64,000 bases of DNA from Ktedonobacteraceae bacterium. GTDB lineage: Bacteria; Chloroflexota; Ktedonobacteria; Ktedonobacterales; Ktedonobacteraceae. Both the position numbers and the translations under genes were made by a program. Numbering within the stretch: position 1 is the stretch's first letter; every line of letters starts with the position of its first letter. The stretch covers positions 186,001 through 250,000 of the forward strand of contig DASRBN010000025.1 of assembly GCA_035653615.1 (NCBI GenBank). Direction: 5' to 3'. Shown piece after piece: positions 27,284 to 36,570 of the stretch. The notes under the pieces are model-generated. The model saw only the letters and a program-made list of their open reading frames with translations, was not told the origin of the DNA and did no database searches.

Positions 27284-28342
27284 TTGGACATTACGAGGAA
27301 ACAACAGGCAGCTGCTCAAGCCCCCATTCCAGAGGGAGAAGACCGCGAGACGCTGCTTCGCTATTATCATGACATGCTGCTCATTCGCCGTTTTGAGGAA
27401 AAGGCCGGCGAAATGTATACAAGGGCCAAAATTGGCGGCTATTGTCACCTGAATCTGGGCGAGGAAGCTACTATTATCGGGTTCTGTGAGGGGCTGGAAC
27501 CAGATGACTACGTCTATACGAACTACCGCGAGCATGGCTATGCCATTGGGCGCGGTATCTCACCGGGAGCGGTCATGGCCGAGTTATTCGGCAAGGAGAC
27601 AGGAGCTTCCCGCGGAAGAGGCGGCTCTATGCACCTGTTCGATATCAATCGCCACTTTATGGGAGGTTACGCCATTGTGGGTGGGCAAGTTCCGCTGGCA
27701 ACCGGAGCGGCTTTTGCGCTTGCTTATCGCAATGCGCGTGAAATTGTTGCCTGCCAGATGGGTGAAGGCACGACTAATGGAGGGGCTTTCTTCGAATCGC
27801 TCAACCTGGCCAAGATTTATCACCTGCCCATCGTCTACTTTGTCGTCAATAACCAGTACGGCATGGGACTGCGCGTAGAGCAGGGATCGGCGGTCGCCGA
27901 AATTTATCGCAAGGCCTGCGCTTTTGATATGGAAAGCTGGCGCGTTGATGGCACCGACGTGCTGGCTGTGCGGGATATCATGCGCCAGGCGGCAAAACTG
28001 GCACGCGAGCGGCATGAACCGAGCCTGGTTGAGGCTGTCAGCTTCCGTTTTCGCGGTCACTCCGTGGTTGATCCTGACCGCTATCGCGATCAGGAGCAGG
28101 TCAAAACAGAACGGGCCGCCAATGACCCCATTACAGCCTTTGCAGCACGCCTGCAAGCAGCATCGCTGGTCGATGAGCAGGGGCTGCAGCAGATCGAGCA
28201 GCAGGTAGATTCTGAAGTAGACCAGGCGGTTCAGTTCGCCGATCAGAGTCCCGATCCACCGTTGGATACGCTCTTCAACTACATTTATGCTCCATCTGAA
28301 ACGGAGTCTGCCACCGCGGAGGGAGGAAGTAACAATGGCTGA
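27284..28342 (+). CDS. pdhA: Pyruvate dehydrogenase E1 component, alpha subunit
   Basis: With the beta subunit forms the thiamine-diphosphate-dependent E1, which decarboxylates pyruvate and acetylates the lipoyl group of E2. Motifs: RYYHDMLLIRRFEEKAGEM, GRGGSMHLFD, and the ThDP fold GEGTTNGGAFFE ending in FVVNNQYGM. The phosphorylation-loop-like RFRGHSVVDPDRYR is typical. About 352 residues. The only well-placed start is TTG 27284, with AAAGGATG 8 bases upstream; a longer frame would run into the CBS gene. Its end overlaps pdhB by 8 bases. A branched-chain 2-oxoacid substrate cannot be fully excluded. Confidence 0.92.
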   Translation: MDITRKQQAAAQAPIPEGEDRETLLRYYHDMLLIRRFEEKAGEMYTRAKIGGYCHLNLGEEATIIGFCEGLEPDDYVYTNYREHGYAIGRGISPGAVMAELFGKETGASRGRGGSMHLFDINRHFMGGYAIVGGQVPLATGAAFALAYRNAREIVACQMGEGTTNGGAFFESLNLAKIYHLPIVYFVVNNQYGMGLRVEQGSAVAEIYRKACAFDMESWRVDGTDVLAVRDIMRQAAKLARERHEPSLVEAVSFRFRGHSVVDPDRYRDQEQVKTERAANDPITAFAARLQAASLVDEQGLQQIEQQVDSEVDQAVQFADQSPDPPLDTLFNYIYAPSETESATAEGGSNNG

Positions 28343-29324
28343 GATGACCTATCGACAGGCACTGCATGATACGCTGCGCGAAGAACTGCTGCGAGACGAA
28401 AATGTGTTCCTGCTGGGTGAGGAAATCGGCACCTTCGAAGGCTCCTACAAGATCACGGCAGGCCTTCTCAATGAATTCGGCCCCAGGCGGGTGGTAGACA
28501 CGCCTATCTGTGAAAATGGGTTCGTGGGCATGGCAACCGGCGCCGCAATGCTCGGGCTGCGCCCTATTGTAGAGATCATGACCATCAATTTCATTATCCT
28601 GGCTATGGACCAGATTGTCAATCATGCCGCCAAAATTTATTACATGTTTGGCGGCCAGTGCCCGGTGTCCATGGTTATTCGCACCCCAGGCGGCGGTGGG
28701 CAACAACTGGCGGCTACCCATTCCCAGAATCTAGAGGTCTGGTTCGCTCATGTCCCCGGTCTGAAGGTTGTAGCGCCATCCACACCAGCCGATGCCCGCG
28801 GCATGCTGCGTACTGCCGTGCGTGATAACAATCCGGTGATCTTTCTGGAAAACCTGGCACTTTATAATGTCAAGGGCGATGTTCCTGATGGCGACTATAT
28901 GATTCCTTTCGGTAAAGCTAAAGTGACGAAGGAAGGCAGGGATTTGACCGTGATCAGCTATTCGCGTATGGCGGCGGTAGCTCTGGATGTCGCTCGTCGT
29001 ATAGAACAGGAAAATGGGCTGAGTATTGAGGTTGTCGATGTACGTTCGCTACGACCCCTGGACATTGATACCATCGTCAATTCCGTCAAGAAAACGAATC
29101 GCGCCATTGTCTTCGAGGAGGACTGGCTCTCGTTCGGCGTGGGGGCGGAAATCGTGTCCCGCATACAGGAGGGGGCTTTCGACTATCTGGACGCGCCCAT
29201 CAAGCGAGTAGCCAGTGTGGAGGTTCCATTGCCCTACTCCAAACCTTTAGAGCTGGCAGCGTTGACGGGGGCCAAACAGCTAGAGGAGGCTATTCAAGAA
29301 CTCGCGCCCCGCCGCAGGAGGTAG
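28335..29324 (+). CDS. pdhB: Pyruvate dehydrogenase E1 component, beta subunit
   Basis: 329 residues completing the E1 heterotetramer and contributing half of the thiamine diphosphate site. Motifs: MTYRQALHDTLREEL, FLLGEEIG, GPRRVVDTPICENGFVGMA, RTPGGGGQQLAATHSQ and the C-terminal VFEEDWLSFGVGAEI. ATG 28335 follows GGGAGGAAG and overlaps the last codons of pdhA, so translation is probably coupled. The next gene starts 7 bases after the stop. Confidence 0.93.
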   Translation: MAEMTYRQALHDTLREELLRDENVFLLGEEIGTFEGSYKITAGLLNEFGPRRVVDTPICENGFVGMATGAAMLGLRPIVEIMTINFIILAMDQIVNHAAKIYYMFGGQCPVSMVIRTPGGGGQQLAATHSQNLEVWFAHVPGLKVVAPSTPADARGMLRTAVRDNNPVIFLENLALYNVKGDVPDGDYMIPFGKAKVTKEGRDLTVISYSRMAAVALDVARRIEQENGLSIEVVDVRSLRPLDIDTIVNSVKKTNRAIVFEEDWLSFGVGAEIVSRIQEGAFDYLDAPIKRVASVEVPLPYSKPLELAALTGAKQLEEAIQELAPRRRR

Positions 29325-29330
29325 AATACG

Positions 29331-30638
29331 ATGCCCGAAATAACTATGCCGCGACTCAGCGATACAATGCAGGAGGGTACGATTGCGCGCTGGCTCAAGA
29401 AGCCAGGCGACAAGGTCAACAAAGGCGATATCCTGGGAGAGATCGAGACCGATAAAGCGACTATGGACCTGGAGGCCTACGACGCCGGCGTGCTAGAACA
29501 AATTTTGGTGCAGGAGGGCGAAACGGCCTCGATAGGCCAGCCCATAGCCATTATCGGCACAGGAACCGCTGCTGCTGCTCAACCCCAACAAGAGCAGCCT
29601 GCCAGGGCTGCTGCCGCTTCGGACGAACAAACAGCACAACCTGCTCCTCCGGTATCGTCCGCTCCTCCTGCTGCACCGGCCGCCAGCGCTCAACGCGAGG
29701 CCGCCCCTGCCGGAAACGGAGCAGTCAAGGCGTCGCCACTGGCTCGTCGCATGGCTGAAGAATATGGCCTCGATTTGAGTCAAATTCATGGTACCGGACC
29801 CGGTGGGCGCATCGTGCGCGATGATATTCTGGATTTCCGGGAGGAGCATCAACCGGCAGTCGCCCAGGCACCACAGCAGGCCCCGGCAGCTGCCCCTGCT
29901 CCCGCTCCTGCCACACAGCCCGCTCCCACGACGGCACCTGCTATTCCACCTGATGCCGAGGTCGTCAAACTCACGCGCGTGCAGCAGCTTATCGCAAAAC
30001 GGTTGACCGAATCGAAGCAGACGATCCCGCACTACTATATCAGTAGCGAGGTCGATATGACCGATCTGCTGGCGATGCGCCAGACCCTCAATGCGTCTGC
30101 TGGCGAAGAAGGGGAGAAGATTACCGTCAATGACCTGATTATGAAGGCGGCGGCCCTGGCCCTGGAGAAATTTCCTGAAGTGAATAGCACGCTTAAAGAC
30201 GATTCCTTTATCCGCTACAAGCATATCAACATCGGTATGGCCGTCGACGCGCCGACCGGGCTGGTGGTGCCTGTTATCCGCGATACCAACATCAAAGGAG
30301 TGCGCTCCATCGCCCGCGAATCCAAAGCGTTGATCGCGAAGGCCCGCAATAATAAGCTGGCTCCTGCCGACCTGGAGGGCGGAACCTTTTCGGTCTCGAA
30401 CCTGGGTATGATGGATACCTCTACCTTTATTGCGGTCATCAATCCTCCCCAGGCGGCAATTCTGGCGGTGGCAGCGGCTCGGAAGCAGTTTGTTCCCATC
30501 GATGGACAGCCTGTCATCCGCGATATGATGACCATGACCCTGTCCGCCGATCACCGTATTATCTCTGGGGCCACGGTCGCTCGTTTCCTGCAAGAGGTCA
30601 AGCGGCTACTCCAGAATCCATATAGCCTGTTGGGTTAA
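29331..30638 (+). CDS. pdhC: Dihydrolipoamide acetyltransferase (E2) of the pyruvate dehydrogenase complex
   Basis: 435 residues with one lipoyl domain (residues 1-78, lipoyl lysine K42 in EIETDKATMDLE), an Ala/Pro-rich linker, a peripheral-subunit-binding domain (ASPLARRMAEEYGLDL, then GTGPGGRIVRDDI), a second Ala/Pro linker and a catalytic acyltransferase domain. The catalytic motif reads DHRIISG with H408; the aspartate usually two residues before the glycine is a serine, a position that varies in other E2s. CAGGAGG precedes the ATG. No E3 (lipoamide dehydrogenase) gene is in the window. It converges with the GH65 gene four bases away. Confidence 0.93.
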   Translation: MPEITMPRLSDTMQEGTIARWLKKPGDKVNKGDILGEIETDKATMDLEAYDAGVLEQILVQEGETASIGQPIAIIGTGTAAAAQPQQEQPARAAAASDEQTAQPAPPVSSAPPAAPAASAQREAAPAGNGAVKASPLARRMAEEYGLDLSQIHGTGPGGRIVRDDILDFREEHQPAVAQAPQQAPAAAPAPAPATQPAPTTAPAIPPDAEVVKLTRVQQLIAKRLTESKQTIPHYYISSEVDMTDLLAMRQTLNASAGEEGEKITVNDLIMKAAALALEKFPEVNSTLKDDSFIRYKHINIGMAVDAPTGLVVPVIRDTNIKGVRSIARESKALIAKARNNKLAPADLEGGTFSVSNLGMMDTSTFIAVINPPQAAILAVAAARKQFVPIDGQPVIRDMMTMTLSADHRIISGATVARFLQEVKRLLQNPYSLLG

Positions 30639-30642
30639 TAAA

Positions 30643-33000
30643 TCAGGAGCGATGTTCCCCGCGTGGGGTTGGTGCGCGTCCTGGTGGTTCAGCCGGTCGT
30701 GGTCCAGCGTGGATAGGTGGAATGGGCCGCGTTACCGGCTTATCTGCTTCCAGGCGTATTTCCTCGCCATGGTGCCATGTCTTGAGCGGTGAACCTTCGA
30801 GAAGATGATACGTTGCTTCCGAGTCCTTTACTTCGACACGCAGGCGGCTGCCGCGAAACAGGATATTGAAAACCAGTCGAGTAATATTCCGCGGTATCCG
30901 GGGCGCGAAGGATATTGCTCCGTCCTGCCAGCGCAGGCCTCCAAATCCGGCTACCAGCACCGTCCAGCTTCCTGCTAACGAAGCAATATGAAGCCCATCT
31001 TTTGTATTATGTTCCAGGTCGTCAAGGTCCATCAATGCTGCCTCTCCCAGGTAATCATAGGCAAGTTCGAGTTGTCCCACCTCAGCGGCCATGACTGCCT
31101 GCGGGGCTGCTGATAGCGATGAATCGCGTACGGTCAAAGGCTCGTAATAGGCGAAGTTACGGGCCTTCATCTCCGCAGAAAACGCGCTGCTGAAGAGTTG
31201 CATCGCCAGAACCAGGTCTGCCTGTTTGATGACCTGTTTGCGATAGAGATCAAAATAGGGGAAATGCAGGAACAGTGGGTACTGGTCAGGCCTGGTATCG
31301 GCGAAATTCCATACCTCATATTCGGTAAAATGCTCGTCTTGCGGTGTCACCTGCAGGCGCTGATCATAAGGGATCAGCATCTTTTCGGCGGCACTGCGCC
31401 AGCGTGAAATTTCTCCGGCCTCTACTCCAAGTTTCTCTGCTATTTTGGGATGGCGCTCAGCTGCATCTGCTGCAGCGCGCAGGTTAAGCTGCGCCATCAG
31501 GTTGGTGTAAACGTTGTTATCGGCCAGGGCGCTGTACTCGTCGGGACCGGTCACGCCATCGATGCTGAAATGCCCACTCGCATCTTCAAAGCCAAGCGAA
31601 CGCCACAAACGGGCCGTCTCTACGAGCAGTTCTACGCCGACCTCTTCTTCAAACTTACTGTCACCAGTGGCGCCAAGGTAGTGAACCACAGCATATGCGA
31701 TATCCGCGTTGATGTGGAAAGCGGCGGTACTCGCGGGCCAGTAGCCTGAACATTCCTCGCCCGCAATCGTGCGCCAGGGAAAAGCCGCCCCTTTAAATCC
31801 GAGCTGGTGGGCACGCTCCTTCGCCTTGTCCAGAATCGAGTAGCGCCAGCGTAGGGCATCGGCAGCTGCGGCAGGCTGGGTCAGTGTCAAAACTGGCAGG
31901 ACGAATGTCTCGGTATCCCAGAAGGTGTGACCGTCGTAGCCAGGCCCCGTCAATCCTTTTGCCGGGATTGGGCGTCGTTCTCCGCGTGCTCCTGCTTGTA
32001 AGACGTGGAAGAGCGAGAAACGCACTGCCTGCTGTATCTCTGGATCTCCTTCAAGTTCGACATCAGCATGCGACCAGAAATCGTCCAGGTAGTCGCGCTG
32101 TTCTTTGAGCAATCCTTCCCAACCGGTTGAGCGCGCGGCTGACAGTGCCGCACGAACCTGGTCGTGGATCGCGGGCCGCGAGCGCACGCTTGACCAGCCA
32201 TAGGCAATGAACTTGGTAATCCGTAAACGTTCGCCCGGCTTTAGTGTCACGGTGATGGTGACACGAGCGACATCAGGAGAGCTTTCGGACGTGACTTCCA
32301 TTCCCTCGGGTCCCTCGATGATATGGTCCATCGCGGCCCCTATGCGCAAACCGCTCAACTTCGTGTGATGAATGAGCAGTCCGGCTGCGTCATGTGCCCA
32401 GTCTTCTTCGCTCACCAATGGCGATTGAATAGTCGCGGCGGCACGCGGATCCATACCGGCGTCAGGTTGTTCTTCGTTCGCTACCAATTCCGACTGGACA
32501 ACCATACGCGCCGGATTATCTACCGGCTCGACCTCGTAGCTGATTGCCGCGATAGCACGCTGTGTAAATGAAACCATACGCGTGGACGATACCCTGATGG
32601 TGCGTCCGGCCGGTGAGGTCCAGCGAACGTTGCGGCGCAAGACTCCGGCGCGAAAATCAAGCTCGCGTTCATGTTCTTCGAGCGTGCCATATCGTACATC
32701 GAAAGGTTCATCGTCCACCAGCAGGCGGATCAGCTTGCCGTTCGTCACATCGATGACCGTCTGATCGGACTCAGGGTAGCCGTATCCCCTTTCGGCATAG
32801 GGCAGAGGGCGTAATTCGTAAACAGAATTCAAATACGTGCCGGGAATACCGTGCGGCTCGCCCTCGTCAAAGTTACCGCGCAATCCAATATGCCCATTAG
32901 AGAGCGCAAAAACAGATTCGGTCGGCGCCAGTTTATCCAGGTCCAGTTGCGTTTCGTGTACGCTCCAGGGTTCGACAGTAAAGGCAGGATGCTCAATCAT
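30643..33000 (-). CDS. Glycoside hydrolase family 65 protein (disaccharide phosphorylase or hydrolase)
   Basis: 785 residues, the usual GH65 length, with an N-terminal beta-sandwich (NGHIGLRGNFDEGEP), an (alpha/alpha)6 barrel and a short C-terminal beta-domain. The barrel carries GHTFWDTETFVLPV, TIAGEECSGYWPASTAAFHIN and the catalytic glutamate E488 in DGVTGPDEYS. GH65 members split alpha-glucosides (maltose, trehalose, kojibiose) by phosphorolysis or hydrolysis; the sequence does not settle which. No beta-phosphoglucomutase gene lies beside it, although that is a common partner of the phosphorylases. AAGGA precedes the ATG. Cytoplasmic: no signal peptide. Confidence 0.88.
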   Translation of the reverse strand: MIEHPAFTVEPWSVHETQLDLDKLAPTESVFALSNGHIGLRGNFDEGEPHGIPGTYLNSVYELRPLPYAERGYGYPESDQTVIDVTNGKLIRLLVDDEPFDVRYGTLEEHERELDFRAGVLRRNVRWTSPAGRTIRVSSTRMVSFTQRAIAAISYEVEPVDNPARMVVQSELVANEEQPDAGMDPRAAATIQSPLVSEEDWAHDAAGLLIHHTKLSGLRIGAAMDHIIEGPEGMEVTSESSPDVARVTITVTLKPGERLRITKFIAYGWSSVRSRPAIHDQVRAALSAARSTGWEGLLKEQRDYLDDFWSHADVELEGDPEIQQAVRFSLFHVLQAGARGERRPIPAKGLTGPGYDGHTFWDTETFVLPVLTLTQPAAAADALRWRYSILDKAKERAHQLGFKGAAFPWRTIAGEECSGYWPASTAAFHINADIAYAVVHYLGATGDSKFEEEVGVELLVETARLWRSLGFEDASGHFSIDGVTGPDEYSALADNNVYTNLMAQLNLRAAADAAERHPKIAEKLGVEAGEISRWRSAAEKMLIPYDQRLQVTPQDEHFTEYEVWNFADTRPDQYPLFLHFPYFDLYRKQVIKQADLVLAMQLFSSAFSAEMKARNFAYYEPLTVRDSSLSAAPQAVMAAEVGQLELAYDYLGEAALMDLDDLEHNTKDGLHIASLAGSWTVLVAGFGGLRWQDGAISFAPRIPRNITRLVFNILFRGSRLRVEVKDSEATYHLLEGSPLKTWHHGEEIRLEADKPVTRPIPPIHAGPRPAEPPGRAPTPRGEHRS

Positions 33001-33181
33001 TGGATTTTTTCCTTCAAATGTTTCTTAATGCCAGGCAGTCATACTTTTATCGCAGTACCCATTTAGAAACATACAAAATAGGGATGAAAGGTTTCAAGGT
33101 TAACATCCTCTAAGCGCTTGAATTTATACAGTTGGACAAACAGCAGTTGAGGCGTAAGAAGTCCCTGATTGCTTTGGGGCC

Positions 33182-33221
33182 AAAAAGACGAGAAGGCCAC
33201 CAGTACAGGTTGGTGGCCTTC
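33182..33221 (-). terminator. Rho-independent terminator of the MHS transporter at 33250
   Basis: On the minus strand GAAGGCCACCA and TGGTGGCCTTC (33211-33221 and 33192-33202) form an 11-bp stem around 8 bases. A run of five T (33182-33186) follows after five bases. It lies 29 bases downstream of the transporter stop. The remaining 180 bases up to the GH65 start show nothing I can name. Confidence 0.8.
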
Positions 33222-33249
33222 CATAAATGCCGGAAAAATGCTCGTCCGA

Positions 33250-34644
33250 TTAGTCGGTGCCGGCCAGCACGACCTCATCCTCAGTGATCTTGAAAGCCTC
33301 AACATTCGAGATATCTGCTTTCGTCAGTTCTCTCAGACCAAGCACTGAGGCGAATGAGATAACCGCGAGAATGATGATGTAGATCGAATCTGCCTGCCAG
33401 GAGCCGGCGCCGATACTCACCACAACTTTGCTCAGACCGAGCGGGGCCAGGTTACTCTTCCCATTAAGCAGTATCAGGGCGATGATTGGAGCCAATCCAC
33501 CGGCAAATGGCGCGGCAAGTTGATAGCCCAGAGAGGCGCCACTATAGCGCGCCCGCGTTCCGAAACGCTCTGCGATGAGGGCCGCTTGAGGACCGTATAC
33601 CCAGGCATGGAACATAGCGAGGGAGAGGACAACGGCCAGGATAAAGACGGCGCTCACTTTCGTATTCATCAACAAAAAGTACGGGAAGGCGAAGGCGGCC
33701 ATCAGCACGCAGCCAATCAGGTACCATCTGCGCCGTCCGACATAATCAGACAGGTAGCCAAAAAGCGGGATCGTAAAGAGTTCCACGACCGCGGCAATGG
33801 TGATGGCATTCAGGATCAAGGTTCTATCCAGCAGGAGCTTGTCCACGCCATAGGTGATGACAAAGGTGCTGAAGAGGTAGAACGGGGCCTGTTCGACAAA
33901 CCGCGCGCCGGCGCTGAGCAGAATTTCGGGAGTGCTATGCCGGAATGCCTCGATGATTGGGGCTTTGACATCGCGCTCCTGTCTTTTCACCTCAGTAAAG
34001 AGCGGCGTCTCCAGGACTCTCAAGCGAATATACAGGCCGATAGCGATGAGCAGCGCGCTAATGAAGAATGGGATGCGCCATGCCCAGGTCAGGAAGGCCG
34101 GGCCTGAAGCGGCCTGCACGATATTGACAATCACCGTTGAGCAGATGAGTCCTACAGGTACGCCCATCTGCGGCCAGCTTGCCCAGAATCCCCGATTACG
34201 CCTATGGCCGTATTCGAGGGCGAGCAGAACGGAACCACCCCACTCACCGCCGACTCCCAGCCCCTGGCCCAGGCGTAGAACGACAAGAATAACAGCGGCA
34301 GCGATTCCCCAGGTGGCATAGCCGGGCAGGAATCCGATGATCAACGTCGAAAGGCCCATCAGCAGGAGTGTGGCAATCAGTGTGGATTTTCGACCAATAC
34401 GGTCGCCCAGGTGTCCAAAGAGCGCTCCACCAAAAGGACGAGCGATAAAGCCAACGAGGAAGGTGAACAATGACAGGAGGGTGCCTACGAAGACGTTAGA
34501 TTCAGGGAAAAAGACCTTGGGAAAGACGAGGGTTGACATCGTGCCATAGAGAAAAAAGTCGTACCATTCGATAGCCGTGCCAATGGTACTTGAGAAGATG
34601 ACAGGCGTCATTGATTGCGCCTGTACAGTGTTATCAGTCGCCAT
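33250..34644 (-). CDS. MFS transporter, metabolite:H+ symporter (MHS) family
   Basis: 464 residues with about 12 membrane helices. The MHS signature GTAIEWYDFFLYGT opens helix 1, followed by ARPFGGALFGHLGDRIGRKSTL (the MFS loop 2-3 motif, in parts) and GLGVGGEWGGSVLLALE in helix 4. Family members carry citrate, alpha-ketoglutarate, proline/betaine or shikimate with protons. ATG 34644 is preceded by GGAGG; a longer frame lacks a site. It is a paralogue of the next gene, with the same helices and loops, pointing to duplication. The substrate cannot be read from the sequence. Confidence 0.88.
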   Translation of the reverse strand: MATDNTVQAQSMTPVIFSSTIGTAIEWYDFFLYGTMSTLVFPKVFFPESNVFVGTLLSLFTFLVGFIARPFGGALFGHLGDRIGRKSTLIATLLLMGLSTLIIGFLPGYATWGIAAAVILVVLRLGQGLGVGGEWGGSVLLALEYGHRRNRGFWASWPQMGVPVGLICSTVIVNIVQAASGPAFLTWAWRIPFFISALLIAIGLYIRLRVLETPLFTEVKRQERDVKAPIIEAFRHSTPEILLSAGARFVEQAPFYLFSTFVITYGVDKLLLDRTLILNAITIAAVVELFTIPLFGYLSDYVGRRRWYLIGCVLMAAFAFPYFLLMNTKVSAVFILAVVLSLAMFHAWVYGPQAALIAERFGTRARYSGASLGYQLAAPFAGGLAPIIALILLNGKSNLAPLGLSKVVVSIGAGSWQADSIYIIILAVISFASVLGLRELTKADISNVEAFKITEDEVVLAGTD

Positions 34645-34740
34645 GATTTCCTCCGTATTCGCAAAAAACTTCACTTTACCGCAACCTGATTGGGAAAAGC
34701 GTGACGAAGAACTGTCGTATGTTCTGCTTTACCTCCTTTC

Positions 34741-34905
34741 TCACGGTCGTGCCACTCTGATCTCACGGTCGTGCCACTCTGATCTCACGGCCGCGTCATT
34801 CTGAGCGCAGCGAAGAATCGGTGCCACGTTGTGCTGAGATTCTTCGCTGCGCTCAGAATGACACGACTGGAGCCGCTCAGGGCTGCGCTCAGAATGACAC
34901 GACCG
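34741..34905. repeat. Cluster of direct and inverted TCATTCTGAGCGCAGCG repeats
   Basis: Two 22-base direct copies of TCACGGTCGTGCCACTCTGA (34741-34762 and 34763-34784) are followed by TCATTCTGAGCGCAGCGAAG at 34796, its inverse at ~34838-34862, and a further inverse copy ending ~34902. The block fills most of the 402-base gap between the two transporter genes. Confidence 0.75.
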
Positions 34906-34946
34906 GCTTTGATTGGTAACATCCAACAGAGTGTGACGAAGAACAG

Positions 34947-34975
34947 CGGGCGACCACCAGGGTACGCTCCTACGG
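34947..34975. repeat. CGGGCGACCACC...TACGCTCCTACGG repeat
   Basis: A second full copy of the element at 26739-26768, adjoining the TCATTCTGAGCG repeat cluster. The 70 bases from here to the transporter stop at 35047 are AT-rich with no clear hairpin. Confidence 0.6.
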
Positions 34976-35046
34976 AAAGCATAGAAGACGCGGGTAAATA
35001 TTACATAAACAAAGTGAGGAAGATGTAAACAAATGTATAAATATTT

Positions 35047-36384
35047 TTAAGCCTCTTCAGCAGGGGCTTGTCCGGCAAAATCCTTTAACGACAAAGCAGC
35101 AAAGAACGAGACCAGGGCGGTGGCGACAATATACAGCGCGATAAGCCCCCAGGCAGGGGTAACGAGGGATTGAGACGAGGAGGGTGCCAGCAGGTAGGTG
35201 GCAACGATGGGGGCAGGCCCGCCGGCGATAATTGAGGCCAGTTGATAACCCAGTGAAGTTCCGGTATAACGCAGCCTGGTAGGAAAGCGCTCGGCGATGA
35301 AAGAAGACTGCGGGCCATAAAGACAGGCGTGGGCGCATCCCAACGCGAGCGCGAGCGACAGAACAACCAGGCCGGGAATCCTGGTGTTGAGTAACAGGAA
35401 GTAGGGAAACGCGAAAAGCATCATCGCCAGCGCGCCACAGATGGTTGTAGAGCGTCGCCCAATACGGTCTGAGAGCGCGGCAAAAGCTGGCATGGTAAAG
35501 AACGAAACACCGGCGGCGACGATCAGGCCGGTATAGAGCAGCGGCGCATCCAGGTGGAGAACCTGCACGCCATACGAAAGCGCAAAGGTGGTAAAGATAT
35601 AGAAAGGAGCCTGTTCGCCGCAGCGAACAAGCGCCGAGAGTAAAATTTCCTGCCAGTGGAGTCGCCAGGCATCCCAAAATATGGGTGTGGTTTGCAAGCG
35701 AGATTTCAGGCGCAGGAAAGCGGGCGTTTCAGGGATGCGCAGGCGGATGTACAGGCCAACTACTACCAGCATTGAACTGAGCAGGAAAGGCATACGCCAG
35801 CCCACGCTCTGGAAAGCTTCACCAGGATACAGGTTCTCGAAGAGCAGGATGGAAGCCGAGGAAAGCGCCAGACCTATGGGAACCCCGGTCTGTGGCCAGC
35901 TTGTCCAGAAACCCCTGTGGCGCTGCTCGCTAAACTCCATTGTCAACAGGACTGAGCCGCCCCACTCGCCTCCCACGCCAACGCCCTGGAGAAATCGCAG
36001 CAATGCCAGCAGCAGAGGCGCCACAATCCCCAGGCTTGCATAGCCGGGAAGCACTCCCATCAGCATCGTCGTAATACCGATCAATAACAGTGTCGCTACC
36101 AGGGTCGATTTGCGCCCAACGCGATCACCGAAGCGGCCAAACAAAGCGCCGCCCAGGGGACGCGCCACGAAGCCGACAAAGTTAGCGGTGAATGACGCCA
36201 CGATCCCGGTAGATGGGTCGAGTCGTGGGAAGAAGACCACCGGGAAAACCGTCACGGCCAGAAAACTGTAATAAAAGAAATCGGACCATTCGATCGCTGA
36301 GCCAAGCGTACTGGCAACGATGATTGGAAAAAGGGTTTCTCGGGTAGTCGTCTCGTCCTTTCTTTCCAGGTCAAGAACCGGCAT
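35047..36384 (-). CDS. MFS transporter, metabolite:H+ symporter (MHS) family, paralogue
   Basis: 445 residues, about 12 membrane helices. It shares with its neighbour the opening GSAIEWSDFFYY, the loop ARPLGGALFGRFGDRVGRKS and GVGVGGEWGGSVLL. ATG 36384 is preceded by GAGGAGGATC. The start lies 186 bases from the divergent histidine kinase gene, so the two probably share a control region and the two-component system may regulate this transporter. Substrate unknown; a carboxylate is the commonest type for the family. Confidence 0.87.
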   Translation of the reverse strand: MPVLDLERKDETTTRETLFPIIVASTLGSAIEWSDFFYYSFLAVTVFPVVFFPRLDPSTGIVASFTANFVGFVARPLGGALFGRFGDRVGRKSTLVATLLLIGITTMLMGVLPGYASLGIVAPLLLALLRFLQGVGVGGEWGGSVLLTMEFSEQRHRGFWTSWPQTGVPIGLALSSASILLFENLYPGEAFQSVGWRMPFLLSSMLVVVGLYIRLRIPETPAFLRLKSRLQTTPIFWDAWRLHWQEILLSALVRCGEQAPFYIFTTFALSYGVQVLHLDAPLLYTGLIVAAGVSFFTMPAFAALSDRIGRRSTTICGALAMMLFAFPYFLLLNTRIPGLVVLSLALALGCAHACLYGPQSSFIAERFPTRLRYTGTSLGYQLASIIAGGPAPIVATYLLAPSSSQSLVTPAWGLIALYIVATALVSFFAALSLKDFAGQAPAEEA

Positions 36385-36570
36385 TGATCCTCCTCTTTTG
36401 TTTGAAAGTGAGTGTACCTGGAATACTGTAAAAAATCCGTAAACGGAACTATCCCTGAAATAAACAAAAATATAAATATTTCTCTCTTGCACGCCCAAAC
36501 AATTGAATTGCTGGCCAGATTAGCACATACTATAAAGTAATTGGGCAATGCTTTCCAGAGGAGGAGAACC

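Noticed and set aside
30540-30570. Loss of the E2 catalytic aspartate (DHRIISG) as evidence of an inactive enzyme
   Set aside because: This position is known to vary in active E2 proteins, and the catalytic histidine and arginine are present.
29493-30593. A 366-codon open frame opposite the E2 gene
   Set aside because: It is antisense to a well-supported gene whose Ala/Pro-rich linkers keep the opposite strand open. The product is rich in His, Arg and Gly with no recognisable motif.
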